Positions 39,175-49,593 of a stretch of 64,000 nucleotides of DNA are shown here, one piece after another. The stretch covers positions 201,920 to 265,919 of the forward strand of contig NZ_KB851219.1 of NCBI RefSeq assembly GCF_000368265.1, given 5' to 3'. The notes under the pieces were generated by a model, which saw nothing but the letters and a program-made list of their open reading frames with translations, ran no database searches and was not told the origin of the DNA. Every line of letters begins with the position of its first letter. The stretch's first letter is position 1. The position numbers were made by a program, and so were the translations under genes. This DNA is from Acinetobacter brisouisimilis. Lineage in GTDB: Bacteria > Pseudomonadota > Gammaproteobacteria > Pseudomonadales > Moraxellaceae.

Positions 39175-41382
39175 TTATTTACGGGATTTATAATCATAAC
39201 TATATTGATAGTCATAACCGTAGCCGTAAGCCCCACTTGTTTTATGAATATCGTTAAGAATAACACCATGTACTTCACGACCGCTTTGTTTAAAGCGGTT
39301 GATGGTGATATCAACTTCTTTTAAGTGAGATTTTCCAAAACGAACCACCAATAAGTTTAAATCTACAGATTGTGAAATGATCGCTGCATCTGTTACTGCA
39401 AGAAGTGGTGGAGTATCAATCACAATATGGTCATATTCTTGTTTTAATTGCTCAATAATAGCAATAAATTTCCCTGTATTTAGCAACTCAGCAGGATTTT
39501 TCGGTGACTTACCACGAGCAATAAAAGCCAAGTTTTCAACATGAGTATTTTGAATGACTTTATGTAGTTCAGTAATACTCTCAGTGAGTAAATTGGAAAG
39601 ACCAAGGTTGTTAGGGTTAGCAAAATATTGCTGTAAGTAGCCACGGCGCATATCTCCATCAATCAACAATACGCGTTTACCACTTTGTGCCAAAATTGCG
39701 GCAAGGTTAATTGCAATAAAAGATTTACCAATTTCAGGTGATGTTCCTGAAATTAGAATGACCTGATTACCATGCTCTTTGCCTAGTGCAAAATAAATAG
39801 CAGTACGTAAACTTCTTAAGCTTTCTACAGCCCCATCTTCAGCATCTTTGATTGCTAAAATTGGTAACTGGCGCTTTTTCTTCAGCAAATGAGTACGACG
39901 TAATTGTAAGTCTGAACGAGGCACAGTTGCATAAACAGAGATATTGAATTCATCTTCAATTTGCGATGCATCCTTAATACCACTTTGCATCATACTACGA
40001 AGCAGCGCTAATAATATGCCAATGAAGCCTCCTATAACAATTGAGAGCATCAAGATAATTAGCTTTTGGGGTTTAATTGGTTTTACTGGTTCAATCGCCA
40101 TATCGACAATACGAACATTGCCAATTTCACCAGCTTTCGCAACATTCATGGTTTGGTAAGTGTTTAAAAGATTGGTATATAATTGATTTTTAACTTCAAC
40201 ATCACGGTAAAATTGTAAATATTTGCGCTGAATTTCAGGTAAACGTTTTAGTGTTGCATCCAATTCCCCCATTTTTTTATTAATCGCACCTAACTGTGCA
40301 TTAACTTCCTGCATCATTGGATGTTCAGAGGTATATTTAGAAGCAAGTTCGGCTTGTTTTTGTTGTAATTGAATTTTTTGTGTTTCAAGGTCAATACTTT
40401 GTTTTAAATACAGTTCAGATTCTTGATTAATATCTACCGTATTATTTGCCTCACGGAAAATATTAAATTTTCTTTCTGCATTGTCTAAGTCTGCTTTAAG
40501 TTGAGGAAGCTGTTTATTTAAAAATGCTAAGGTTTGTTCTTTTTCTGCAGAATTCTGTTCTACATTTTGGGCTTTATAGGTTGATAAAATTGTATTGAGT
40601 ACATGAGTAATATGTAAGCCATCTTGCCCTTTATATGTAATATTAATAATACCTGTTTGCTTACCTGCTTCTGTTGCTGAAAAATTATCTAAAACAGATT
40701 TTACAGCATTTGGTAAAGCTTGCTTTGTTAAAGCATAATTTTGATTAAGCGGAGCTTTTGCGAAAATTGAAATGTGCCATGTTCCTTCAGTATTTGACAC
40801 AATATTATTTTTATTCAGACTTCCTTTAAATACAGTAAGGTCTGTTCTTTTATCGGTTAGAGTCAGTTGATCACCTGAAATGTGTAAAATGAGGGCTTTA
40901 TCTTCAAAGCTTTCAGGGACTTTTAACTCTCGAATCGTAAAATTATCAGTATAGTTATGTATTGTAACACCTTGTGTAGAATACTGGGTTTGAAAGTCTG
41001 GTTTTGTAATAATTCGTTGTAATAAAGAATTTTGTGTTGGGCTAACTTGGATGTCCAAGTTTAAGGTCTGGATTGTTGTACCTAAGACTAACCGTGATTT
41101 TAAGATTTCAATCTCAGCTTGAGCTTGCTGTTGCCCTAAACCTGTTGTATCCATGATACTCGATAACTGCTGACCTAAAAGTGCAGCAGAAGCACCACCT
41201 TTAGTTGATTCAACTTGTACTAAACCATCAACAGCATATGTTGCTGGTGTTACACGGAGGTAGAGTATTGCACAGATAAGACTGAGTAGTACGCATACAG
41301 CAATCAGCTTCCATTGTGCAATCATGGAGAAAAATAATTCTTTTAAATCAATGGTATAATCAGTCTGTTGAGTTGTATTCAT
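39175..41382 (-). CDS. wzc: Capsule/EPS tyrosine kinase Wzc
   Basis: A 735-residue BY-kinase and polysaccharide co-polymerase. Two membrane helices (WKLIAVCVLLSLICAILYL near the start and LIILMLSIVIGGFIGILLALL before the kinase) bracket a periplasmic Wzz domain with coiled coils. The cytoplasmic kinase has Walker A ISGTSPEIGKSFIAINLA, Walker A' RVLLIDGDMRRG and Walker B HIVIDTPP, and ends in a tyrosine cluster (YGYGYDYQYSYDYK) for autophosphorylation. ATG 41382 is used; the upstream GTG is rejected. It controls chain length with Wza, Wzb and Wzy. Last of the wza-wzb-wzc operon. Confidence 0.95.
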   Translation of the reverse strand: MNTTQQTDYTIDLKELFFSMIAQWKLIAVCVLLSLICAILYLRVTPATYAVDGLVQVESTKGGASAALLGQQLSSIMDTTGLGQQQAQAEIEILKSRLVLGTTIQTLNLDIQVSPTQNSLLQRIITKPDFQTQYSTQGVTIHNYTDNFTIRELKVPESFEDKALILHISGDQLTLTDKRTDLTVFKGSLNKNNIVSNTEGTWHISIFAKAPLNQNYALTKQALPNAVKSVLDNFSATEAGKQTGIINITYKGQDGLHITHVLNTILSTYKAQNVEQNSAEKEQTLAFLNKQLPQLKADLDNAERKFNIFREANNTVDINQESELYLKQSIDLETQKIQLQQKQAELASKYTSEHPMMQEVNAQLGAINKKMGELDATLKRLPEIQRKYLQFYRDVEVKNQLYTNLLNTYQTMNVAKAGEIGNVRIVDMAIEPVKPIKPQKLIILMLSIVIGGFIGILLALLRSMMQSGIKDASQIEDEFNISVYATVPRSDLQLRRTHLLKKKRQLPILAIKDAEDGAVESLRSLRTAIYFALGKEHGNQVILISGTSPEIGKSFIAINLAAILAQSGKRVLLIDGDMRRGYLQQYFANPNNLGLSNLLTESITELHKVIQNTHVENLAFIARGKSPKNPAELLNTGKFIAIIEQLKQEYDHIVIDTPPLLAVTDAAIISQSVDLNLLVVRFGKSHLKEVDITINRFKQSGREVHGVILNDIHKTSGAYGYGYDYQYSYDYKSRK

Positions 41383-41400
41383 TATCTTCACATTCTAAAA

Positions 41401-41835
41401 TTACAAATATTCGTACCAGTCTGTTAAGCAATCTTTAATCATGCTACAGGTTGCGTTAAAAAAGTCTTGGTCTTTTTGATAAGGGTCAAGAATATCTTTA
41501 TTTCTCCAGTGTCCAAGGCGGAATACTTTACCTTTACTAAACGCCCAAGTTTTTTCTATAAATTGTTGCTGGCTTGCCGTCATAACTAAAACTAGATCTG
41601 CTTGTTTAAGCATAGATTCATTAAGTTGTTTGGCAATATGAGATGAAATATCTGTACATGTATGCTGCTGCATCATGCTATGTATAGCTTTATCATCTGC
41701 AGGGTGTCCAATCATTGCATGAATACCTGCAGATGATACCTCCAGTGCAGGAAACTCTCGTTTAAGTAAATATTCGACCATTGGACTACGGCAGATATTT
41801 CCGATACAAACCACTAAAAGCTTTTGAAACTTCAT
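41401..41835 (-). CDS. wzb: Low-molecular-weight tyrosine phosphatase Wzb
   Basis: A 144-residue LMW-PTP. The P-loop is CIGNICRS with nucleophile Cys10 and Arg16; the general acid is Asp in DILDPYQKD. It removes phosphate from the Wzc tyrosine tail. ATG 41835 is used although a TTG two codons upstream is possible. Between wza and wzc in a tight operon. Confidence 0.94.
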   Translation of the reverse strand: MKFQKLLVVCIGNICRSPMVEYLLKREFPALEVSSAGIHAMIGHPADDKAIHSMMQQHTCTDISSHIAKQLNESMLKQADLVLVMTASQQQFIEKTWAFSKGKVFRLGHWRNKDILDPYQKDQDFFNATCSMIKDCLTDWYEYL

Positions 41836-41842
41836 CGTCAAG

Positions 41843-42943
41843 TTACTGCCCTAACTGTTTAGTGCTATAGAGTACATTTGAGAACGGAATAATTTGACTG
41901 ATTACACGTTGCCAACGAGTTAAACCAGTTGGATCAATATATACAATATCATTGCTACGCATTTTAAACTGGTTAGCAAGCCCAAAATTGCCAATACTGC
42001 TAAGATTAAGATGGTAAATTGCCATGGTATGGTCGGTGTTATTGCTTCGAAGAACATATATACGTGCAGCACTTGCTGATAAAGGATTAAGTCCCAAACT
42101 TTCACCAAGTACATCACTTAAACTCATGCCTTGATCCCGTATAGGAATAGATTGATTTTTACCAGATTCTCCCATTACATAAATCTTTTTGTCCTCACGC
42201 GCATTGACATAAATTGTATCATCGGGCTGAATTATGAGATTATGTAAAGATAATCCCTGTTTTTCTAATTCTATGGTATTGAGGTTAAATGTTTGCCCAT
42301 TGCGAATTAACTGAATAGATGTCGGATCGCCCAACTGCGTGATACCTCCTCCCATGCCTAAAGCGGTATATAAGCTGGTTGGTTGATCATTTAAGAAAAA
42401 TTGTCCACCTTTGTTGACATTGCCTTGTACATAGTAACGCTTTCCTTGATAAGAAATGATTCTTACAACCAAATCAGGTTGTTTCAGGTAACGTGAAAAT
42501 GCTGATTTTAGCTCAGTGTTAATTTTAGATAAAGTTTTGCCTGAGGCTTTATATCGACCTACCAAAGGCAGTTGCACATAACCTTGTTGGTCGATAGGGT
42601 AACCATTTGCCAACGCTGATTGATCGGAAGAAATGTTATTTGTAGGTGGTGCAATTTCAGGGTAATTCCACAGTTGAATTGATAAAACATCTCCTGATGT
42701 TAAGATGTAAGTGTTTTTAGTGGAATGAAATAAACTATAATAATATTTGGGTGAAAATTCTTGAGCAGCCTGTGTTACAGGAAGTGTCTCCTGATTTAGT
42801 GCAATGATATTTACCGGCACACCTAAATTTGTCGTGTATGAGCCTTGCTGAGGAAGATCATAGCTTTGTAAACCAGAAATAACCGTACAGCCTGTGGCTG
42901 CAAAGCTGAGAGATGTGATTGCAAAAATTAAACTAAATTTCAC
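41843..42943 (-). CDS. wza: Outer-membrane polysaccharide export lipoprotein Wza
   Basis: A 366-residue Wza. GTG start with AGGG before it. The lipobox is FAATGC at residues 14-19, so the mature protein is a lipoprotein. The PES domain has VLSIQLWNYPEI and DQQGYVQLPLVGRYKASGKTLSKIN; two SLBB domains follow (KRYYVQGNVNKGGQFFLND and KKIYVMGESGKNQSI). The C-terminal helix forms the outer-membrane pore of the octamer. First gene of the export operon; divergent from the sugar operon. Confidence 0.94.
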   Translation of the reverse strand: MKFSLIFAITSLSFAATGCTVISGLQSYDLPQQGSYTTNLGVPVNIIALNQETLPVTQAAQEFSPKYYYSLFHSTKNTYILTSGDVLSIQLWNYPEIAPPTNNISSDQSALANGYPIDQQGYVQLPLVGRYKASGKTLSKINTELKSAFSRYLKQPDLVVRIISYQGKRYYVQGNVNKGGQFFLNDQPTSLYTALGMGGGITQLGDPTSIQLIRNGQTFNLNTIELEKQGLSLHNLIIQPDDTIYVNAREDKKIYVMGESGKNQSIPIRDQGMSLSDVLGESLGLNPLSASAARIYVLRSNNTDHTMAIYHLNLSSIGNFGLANQFKMRSNDIVYIDPTGLTRWQRVISQIIPFSNVLYSTKQLGQ

Positions 42944-43806
42944 GTCTTACCCTTTAATTGATTTTTGTAATATCTATCTTACTATTCTCATAATCAAGAT
43001 ATTTTTAAAGCACCTAAATACGATCAGAATATTATATTACACTGAATACTATAACTATGTTAATTCTAGCCAAAATTCTAAATAAGAAGTATATTTGAAA
43101 TACTGATTACATTCATCAAAATTTTAGCATAGCTTTAAGTCCAATTATATGTTCAATTTTATAGAAATACTCTTATGTTGTTAGGAGCTTTTAAAATTAA
43201 CTTTCTAAAAGTTTATGTATTTGAAATTAAATTAAATTTTTCATTTAAGGGTTTGGTAAAGAAAGTAGAAGACTCAGTTGGAAGGTATGAGGTTGATTAA
43301 AACACACACAAAATTCACAATAATCAAAAGATTGATATTGTGAATACACTAAAGTATCATAAACAATGTCTTATATATCTGTTGATTAGCTTACAGTCTT
43401 ACTTATCAGAGCTTTAGGTTTTACTTTTCATGTAAAATTTGATTATTGCATGTGCAGATGATAATTTTTTCTCAAAAGTAGTAAGTCTAATTTAGATTAT
43501 ATACAAGAAAGCTTACCGATGTGTATATTTTTTTATACTTATTGTTTACAATCGCTAATTTTTTAAAATGATGGGCTTCTAACTAAGATTTTCAATAGTT
43601 TAGTTTTTATCAATTTTTATGTGTTCGTGAATGTGATAAGTAGTGTAATAACTTGTTTTAACTTCTGTAAGGCTTAATAGTAATTTTGTATCTTAATGTA
43701 TATTATTTTAAGATAAGGTTTTGTTAGTTAAGTTGGTTAAAGATTAAATCATAATACTGTAATCTAGTATAGATATTATATCTTTATATATGCATAGTAG
43801 ATCAAT
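42944..43806. other. Long divergent regulatory gap in the EPS locus
   Basis: 863 bases of very AT-rich DNA between the wza and wzx starts. No gene, JUMPstart or ops element was seen. It must carry both promoters; AT-rich gaps of this kind are common H-NS targets. TATTAT-like sequences close to 43775 could serve wzx. Confidence 0.5.
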
Positions 43807-45348
43807 ATGGTTTCACAGGTAAATAACAAGACAATCATACTAAATACTATATTCTTATATATTAGAATGTTGGTTATTATAGGAATCTCTCTATATACTA
43901 CTAGAGTTATTTTTAATGTTTTAGGTGTTGAAAATTATGGGCTATTTAATTTAGTCAGTAGCTTTGTTGCATTATTTTCTTTTTTAAATTCAGCAATGCA
44001 AAGTGGCACACAAAGATTTTTAAATGTGGCGCTATCTTCAAAAAATATAGATAAGGTACAAATTACCTTTAGTACAGCATTAAATATTCATATAGTAATC
44101 GCAGCTATTATCTTGTTGACTCTGGAGACAATTGGTTTATGGTATCTTAATTATCAATTGAATATACCTCATGATAAAGTGGTAACGGCAAATATTGTTT
44201 ATCAATGCGCTGTTGTTATGACTATATTAGGAATAGTTAGTGTGCCTTATCAAGCTATTATCGTAGCTAAAGAGCGTATGAGTTTGTTTGCTTATATTGG
44301 TATATTTGAAGCCATAGCAAAATTATTGATAGCTCTAGTGATTGGTTATGCTAGTTATAATTTTTTAGTTTTTTATAGTAGTCTTTTAACAGCTTTATCA
44401 ATTGGGATGTTTTTATTGTATTTAATGATCACAATACGAAATTTTCGATTGGAAACAAAATATAAATTTAAAAGAGAAGCTGGATTAACTAAAGAAATTT
44501 TATCATTTTCTGGTTGGAATTTATTCGGTCAAATCGCAGTTCTAAGTTCTAATCAAGGTGTAACAATTTTATATAATTTGTTTTTAGGTATAACGGTTAA
44601 TGCTGCATTAGCTATTGGGCAACAAGTGAGAGGCTTAGTTGGTACATTGGCTAATAATCTACAGATGGCTTTTAATCCTCAGATAGTGCAATCTTATGCC
44701 TGTGGTGATATTGAACATCATAATATGTTGGTGCTTAATGCATCACGATATTCTCTGTATTTGATATCAATTATTGCGATCCCATTTTTGTTGTACTCGG
44801 ATATTATTTTACAGTTATGGTTGGGTCAAAATCTACCTGCATATGCAAGTTATTTTGCAAAAGCTATGATTTGGGTGACAATATTAGATTGTGTTTCTGG
44901 GCCATTCTGGATGTCAGCGCATGCTAAAGGTAATATTAAGCAATATCAATTAGTTGTTTCAGCGATATTTTTATTGAATTTACCATTAACATATGGACTT
45001 TATCAATTTTCACATTCAGTGTATGTGTCATTTTTTGCAACAATTGGAGTAGTAGGCGGGGCATTGATTTATCGGGTGAGCTATTTTTTAAAAGGTAATC
45101 ATTTACCAAAAAAAATGCTATATTTTTACTTTAAAAATATTAGCTATGTGCTTTGTTTTTTGATATTGCTTTATCCTTTTCTGAAAGAAACTTCGAATAT
45201 TATTTTATTAGACTCATTTAGTGATCTTTTTTTAATGGTCGGATTTGTGGAGATTGTATTTATTTCATCTGTTATGATTTTTTGCATGAATGGTTTTGAA
45301 AGAAATCTGCTAAAGTCTTTTGTTTTAAAAAAAATCAACCGAATTTAA
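43807..45348 (+). CDS. wzx: Oligosaccharide flippase Wzx
   Basis: A 513-residue membrane protein with about 12-14 hydrophobic helices, typical of the polysaccharide flippase (MATE-like) group. It begins NTIFLYIRMLVIIGISLYTTRVIFNVLGVENYGLFNLVSSF, a classic Wzx N-terminus, and SGTQRFLN is seen after the second helix. It moves the lipid-linked repeat unit across the inner membrane. First gene of the right-facing operon; AT-rich like the following glycosyltransferases. Confidence 0.88.
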   Translation: MVSQVNNKTIILNTIFLYIRMLVIIGISLYTTRVIFNVLGVENYGLFNLVSSFVALFSFLNSAMQSGTQRFLNVALSSKNIDKVQITFSTALNIHIVIAAIILLTLETIGLWYLNYQLNIPHDKVVTANIVYQCAVVMTILGIVSVPYQAIIVAKERMSLFAYIGIFEAIAKLLIALVIGYASYNFLVFYSSLLTALSIGMFLLYLMITIRNFRLETKYKFKREAGLTKEILSFSGWNLFGQIAVLSSNQGVTILYNLFLGITVNAALAIGQQVRGLVGTLANNLQMAFNPQIVQSYACGDIEHHNMLVLNASRYSLYLISIIAIPFLLYSDIILQLWLGQNLPAYASYFAKAMIWVTILDCVSGPFWMSAHAKGNIKQYQLVVSAIFLLNLPLTYGLYQFSHSVYVSFFATIGVVGGALIYRVSYFLKGNHLPKKMLYFYFKNISYVLCFLILLYPFLKETSNIILLDSFSDLFLMVGFVEIVFISSVMIFCMNGFERNLLKSFVLKKINRI

Positions 45349-45390
45349 TGCGTTTAAAAATTGATCATATAGCTCAGTTGGGTATAAGTA

Positions 45391-46386
45391 ATGTCAAAAG
45401 TATCAGTAATTTTGCCTGTATATAATGTTGAGAAATATATTGCTAAATCTATTAGTTCTATATTAGAGCAGACTTATACTAATTTTGAACTTATTATTGT
45501 TATTGATGGTTCTAAAGATAATAGTGAAGTCATTGCTAGAGGATTTGAACAGGTTGATGATAGAGTAAGAGTATATACTAAATCTAATGGTGGATTGTCT
45601 GATGCTAGAAATTATGGGTTTAGTTTAGCAACTGGTGAATTTATTTATTTTTTGGATTCAGATGATTGGGTTGAACCAAATTTATTGCAAGATAATTTAG
45701 AAATAATTTTAGAAGAAGAATTAGATTTTATTGTATTTGGTTTTTTTCAAGATAATGCCAATGTGAATGAAGAAGTTATTGAACAGATCGAGCATATTCC
45801 AAAAAATACACATTGGCTAAATGGTGATTCTATTCATTTAACTTCCTATATGCTTAATATTTTGGGTTATGCATGGAATAAGCTTTATAGAAAAGACTAT
45901 TTAGATAGGTATGGTATTAATTTTACTAAAAGTGTCTCGTTGGTAGAGGATATTTTATTTAATGCTAGAGTTTATCAATATTCCAGTCAGATTGTTTTTA
46001 ATCAAAAAGCTTATGTACATTATATACAACGACCAGAGATGACTTTGACAAAAAAATTTCATGAAAAAAGTTTTGAATGGGTTAAGCTTAAGCATGTAGC
46101 TTTATCTGCATTTATTGATGCTTGGTCATTTAATAATAAACAAGAAATATTGGCTAATAATCTAATAGGTGGGTTGCGTTATTGTGTATTAAATTTATTT
46201 AGATATAAAAATCAATTTAACTATATTCAGAAAATTGAGTATATAAAAAAAATGTTAAATGATGCTGATTTAGTAAACTATTCACAATTTTATAAACCTA
46301 TAACAAGTAGTGATAAAATTTATCATCAGTTTATTAAATATCGTGCCAAATATCTGATTGCTATGATGGCTCAAACTAGAGGTTGA
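45391..46386 (+). CDS. Glycosyltransferase, family 2
   Basis: A 331-residue GT-A fold enzyme. It starts VSVILPVYNVEKYIAKSISSILEQTYTNFELIIVIDGSKDNS and has SNGGLSDARNYGF and the DxD-type FLDSDDWVEP, all GT2 marks. The C-terminal half has no domain call. Adds a sugar to the repeat unit on the cytoplasmic face; donor and acceptor cannot be told. One base before the pyruvyl transferase gene. Confidence 0.88.
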   Translation: MSKVSVILPVYNVEKYIAKSISSILEQTYTNFELIIVIDGSKDNSEVIARGFEQVDDRVRVYTKSNGGLSDARNYGFSLATGEFIYFLDSDDWVEPNLLQDNLEIILEEELDFIVFGFFQDNANVNEEVIEQIEHIPKNTHWLNGDSIHLTSYMLNILGYAWNKLYRKDYLDRYGINFTKSVSLVEDILFNARVYQYSSQIVFNQKAYVHYIQRPEMTLTKKFHEKSFEWVKLKHVALSAFIDAWSFNNKQEILANNLIGGLRYCVLNLFRYKNQFNYIQKIEYIKKMLNDADLVNYSQFYKPITSSDKIYHQFIKYRAKYLIAMMAQTRG

Positions 46387-46387
46387 T

Positions 46388-47437
46388 ATGAATATTAAGG
46401 AAAAAATTCCTTTTGAGTTAAAGTATAAATTTTTATTTTATCAAGCAAAGTTTAAAAATTATGGTTATTTTAACCAAATAAAGCTTGATGCGAGTAGAAA
46501 AAAAGCTTTCTTTTTTTTAGCAGCGGATTATGGAAATTTAGGTGATGTTGCTATTACTTATGCTCAGACAAAGTTTTTAGAAAGCCATGGATATCAGGTA
46601 GTTGAAGTTCCTATCAGTAAAACAGCTGAGGGTATCTGGTGGGTGAAAAATAATATCCAAAATGATGATATTGTTACTCTTGTGGGTGGCGGTAACATGG
46701 GAGATTTATATGAACAAATTGAGATATTGCGCCAATTAGTGATTCAGCAGTTCCCATTTAATAAAATTGTTTCATTTCCACAAACTTTTGATTTCTCTAA
46801 TACTCTAAAGGGTCAAAAACAGCTCAATAAAGCAAAAAGAGTTTATCGTAGCCATAATAATTTAATTATAGTTGCTCGTGAACAAGTTTCTTATCAATTA
46901 ATGAAAGAAAATTTTAGTCAAAATAAGGTGATTATTACACCTGATATTGTCATGACTTTGGAGAATATAGCTAAAGTTATACTAAGAAAAGGTGTTGTTG
47001 TCTGTTTGAGAAATGATAAAGAAAAATTTATTGATGATAGCACTACGCAATTGGTATTAGGCTGTTTAAAGCAAGCCTTTAATCAAGATATTATTTATCG
47101 TGATACACATATTGATGAAAATAATTTGAGTCCTAATGTAAGAGTTAATGCATTAAATGATATATGGCAAACTTTTAATCAAGCTGAACTTGTGGTTACT
47201 GACAGATTACATGGGATGATTTTTGCCTATATTACCAATACACCTTGTATTGTATTTCAAAATAATAATCATAAAATCAAAGGAATTTATGATTGGATAC
47301 GGTATCAACCTAGCATGTATTTAGTAGAAAAATTTGATGCAAATCAAATTGAAACAGTAGTACAGCATATTAAGAATAGTAAATTTTGTACTAAGGATAC
47401 AGCTCAGCAGTTTAATCCACTGATTGAGGAGCTATAA
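46388..47437 (+). CDS. Polysaccharide pyruvyl transferase family protein
   Basis: A 349-residue protein of the polysaccharide pyruvyl transferase family (CsaB-like fold). Marks: AADYGNLGDVAITYAQTKFL near the N-terminus, VTLVGGGNMGDLYE, FPQTFDF and VTDRLHGMIFAYI (the TDRxHG loop). Members add a pyruvate ketal from phosphoenolpyruvate, giving the polymer negative charge, although some relatives in such loci act as glycosyltransferase-like enzymes. One-base gaps on both sides indicate a tight operon. Confidence 0.82.
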   Translation: MNIKEKIPFELKYKFLFYQAKFKNYGYFNQIKLDASRKKAFFFLAADYGNLGDVAITYAQTKFLESHGYQVVEVPISKTAEGIWWVKNNIQNDDIVTLVGGGNMGDLYEQIEILRQLVIQQFPFNKIVSFPQTFDFSNTLKGQKQLNKAKRVYRSHNNLIIVAREQVSYQLMKENFSQNKVIITPDIVMTLENIAKVILRKGVVVCLRNDKEKFIDDSTTQLVLGCLKQAFNQDIIYRDTHIDENNLSPNVRVNALNDIWQTFNQAELVVTDRLHGMIFAYITNTPCIVFQNNNHKIKGIYDWIRYQPSMYLVEKFDANQIETVVQHIKNSKFCTKDTAQQFNPLIEEL

Positions 47438-47438
47438 A

Positions 47439-48518
47439 ATGAAACGTATTTTACATATCATTGGGAAAATGGATCGAGCTGGGGCAGAGACTATGCTTAT
47501 GAATCTCTACCGTAGTATTGATCGTTCAAAAATTCAATTCGATTTTATTACTTTTACTTATGACAAAGGTGATTATGATGATGAGATTCTAGCATTAGGA
47601 GGTAAGATTTTCCCGATTATTGCTAGTAATTCATTAGCTAGGATGATAGAGTTATATAAATTTTTGAAAGCTCATTCGGAATATCAAATTATTCATACTC
47701 ATGTATTATTGAATAATGCATTTCATCTAACTGCTGCATTAATGGCAGGTGTGAAAAATAGAATTTCTCATTCTCATAGTACCAGTAATGGTGGGAAAAA
47801 TTATCTTGCGAAAACATATGAGATAGTGGCTAAAAAAGTTATTAATCATTTAGCTACGTGCAAAATAGCCTGTGGTTATGAAGCTGGACAATATTTATAT
47901 AATAATGTGAAAAAAGTGTTGGTTTTACCTAATGCTGTTAATGTAAGAGAAATACATCATATTGTCGAAATAAGTCGAAAATCATTCATATTTGATAAAG
48001 CTAAGCTAAATATTATCCATGTAGCTCGCTTTATGTCAGTTAAAAATCATATATTTGTCTTGGATATTGCTGAGGCATTGATTGAAAGAGACACAAATTT
48101 TATTATTTATTTGGTTGGTGATGGTCCTCTACGTTCAGAAATAGAGCAGAGAATTCAATCAAGAAACCTTGGTCAGCATGTTAAATTACTAGGCTTACGT
48201 TCAGATATAATAGCGTTAATGGCAAACTCGGACATAATGATTTTACCTTCGTTACATGAAGGTTTTCCTGTTGTACTGGTAGAAAGTCAAGCCGTAGGGC
48301 TATCTACCTTAGTATCTGATAATGTGTCTCAAGAAGTAGATTTAGGTTTGGGGATGATAGATTTTTTACCGATTAATCATGCAAAAATTTGGGCAGAAAA
48401 AATTGTAGATTTTTCACCTGTTAATTTATCGAATGAACAAATTTTTCATAAGTTATCTAGTCAGGGTTTTGATATTTTTCAAAACTCTCAACGTCTCGAA
48501 CAGTTATACAGTGTGTAA
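47439..48518 (+). CDS. Glycosyltransferase, family 4 (GT-B)
   Basis: A 359-residue GT-B enzyme. It opens MKRILHIIGKMDRAGAETMLM, the GGAE-type acceptor-domain start, and has the nucleotide-binding domain with ARFMSVKNHIFVLDI, YLVGDGPLRSEIEQ and LPSLHEGFPVVLVESQAVG (EX7E motif). ATG 47439 is preferred to a slightly earlier in-frame start inside the previous gene. Transfers a sugar to the repeat unit. Confidence 0.88.
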   Translation: MKRILHIIGKMDRAGAETMLMNLYRSIDRSKIQFDFITFTYDKGDYDDEILALGGKIFPIIASNSLARMIELYKFLKAHSEYQIIHTHVLLNNAFHLTAALMAGVKNRISHSHSTSNGGKNYLAKTYEIVAKKVINHLATCKIACGYEAGQYLYNNVKKVLVLPNAVNVREIHHIVEISRKSFIFDKAKLNIIHVARFMSVKNHIFVLDIAEALIERDTNFIIYLVGDGPLRSEIEQRIQSRNLGQHVKLLGLRSDIIALMANSDIMILPSLHEGFPVVLVESQAVGLSTLVSDNVSQEVDLGLGMIDFLPINHAKIWAEKIVDFSPVNLSNEQIFHKLSSQGFDIFQNSQRLEQLYSV

Positions 48519-48555
48519 TTAAAGTTAAATATAATATACATTTATAGGGTTGAAG

Positions 48556-49593
48556 ATGATTCCATATCTTTTTATTTTATTATTTGTTATGGTGTGGGTC
48601 ATTTTTGAAAAATATTCTCTTAATCGAAGAGCATTTTGGATTCCTACACTGGCTCTCTCTTTATTTGCAGGCATACGTAGTTATAGGGTTGGTACTGATA
48701 CAGGGGCATATGTTTCAAATTATATTAGCAACCTCAATCCAAGCTATTTTCAGTTTCGGGACGATGTTGAAAAAGGTTATCAATTATTCGACTATTTGCT
48801 ATTAAATATTACACATAATTATTTCTGGTTGTTATTTTTAACTGCATTTTTTATTGTTTTTAGTTACCTAAGGTTTATTAAAAAATATTCACAAGATTAT
48901 GTGCTGTCAGTAATTATCTTTGTTACTTTTGGTGCTTATACTTTTATGTTGAATGGCTTAAGGCAAGCTATAGCTATGGCTATATTTTTATATGCAATAC
49001 CTGCATTAATAAATAAAAAATTATTGCAATATGTTCTAATTTGTTTGTTTGCTTCTTTATTTCATATCTCTGCATTAATTATGATTCCCTTTTATTTTTT
49101 GGTTAATGTTAATATAAAAAATATTTATAAAATTATGACTGTCTTAGTAGTAGCATTTATTGGTGCATCACCAATTATTAAGTATATGGCAAAAGATAAT
49201 GCACGTTATGAAGGTTATACTACAAATGATGATTTTAGTGGGTTATTTACATTAGGCCTTTATGTTGTTGTTGCTTTGTTTGTTTTAGTTGTAAATGTAA
49301 AATTAAAAATTAAAGATGAACTATTTAATAAGCTATTAACTTTGTATTTATTGGGCATAGCCTTGTTAATACCAGTTTCATTATTGGGTGCCGGGGCTTC
49401 AGGACCACAACGTATTTTAAACTATTTCACTTGGACTTTAATGCTTATTTTTCCGATTTTAATAAATAAATTTAAAGGATTTTCTGTTAAGTTGTTTTTT
49501 ATTATTTTATGTGTGGTTTATTACTATTTGGCTACAAGTAAATTTAGTAATCTTAGCCCTTATATGATTAATTCTACTTTTGAGATATTTTAA
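48556..49593 (+). CDS. wzy: Repeat-unit polymerase Wzy (EpsG family)
   Basis: A 345-residue integral membrane protein with about ten hydrophobic segments. LFAGIRSYRVGTDTGAYVSNY is the EpsG-family signature (R-x-x-x-x-G-T-D-T-x-x-Y), and LNGLRQAIAMAIFLYAI and FASLFHISALIMIPFYF follow the family. It polymerises repeat units in the periplasm. ATG 48556 is used; a TTG two codons upstream belongs to the ribosome-binding region. The stop overlaps the next start (TAATG). Confidence 0.85.
   Translation: MIPYLFILLFVMVWVIFEKYSLNRRAFWIPTLALSLFAGIRSYRVGTDTGAYVSNYISNLNPSYFQFRDDVEKGYQLFDYLLLNITHNYFWLLFLTAFFIVFSYLRFIKKYSQDYVLSVIIFVTFGAYTFMLNGLRQAIAMAIFLYAIPALINKKLLQYVLICLFASLFHISALIMIPFYFLVNVNIKNIYKIMTVLVVAFIGASPIIKYMAKDNARYEGYTTNDDFSGLFTLGLYVVVALFVLVVNVKLKIKDELFNKLLTLYLLGIALLIPVSLLGAGASGPQRILNYFTWTLMLIFPILINKFKGFSVKLFFIILCVVYYYLATSKFSNLSPYMINSTFEIF

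Noticed and set aside
42944..43806. JUMPstart/ops (GGCGGTAG) element ahead of the EPS operon
   Set aside because: The motif was not found in the gap by eye.
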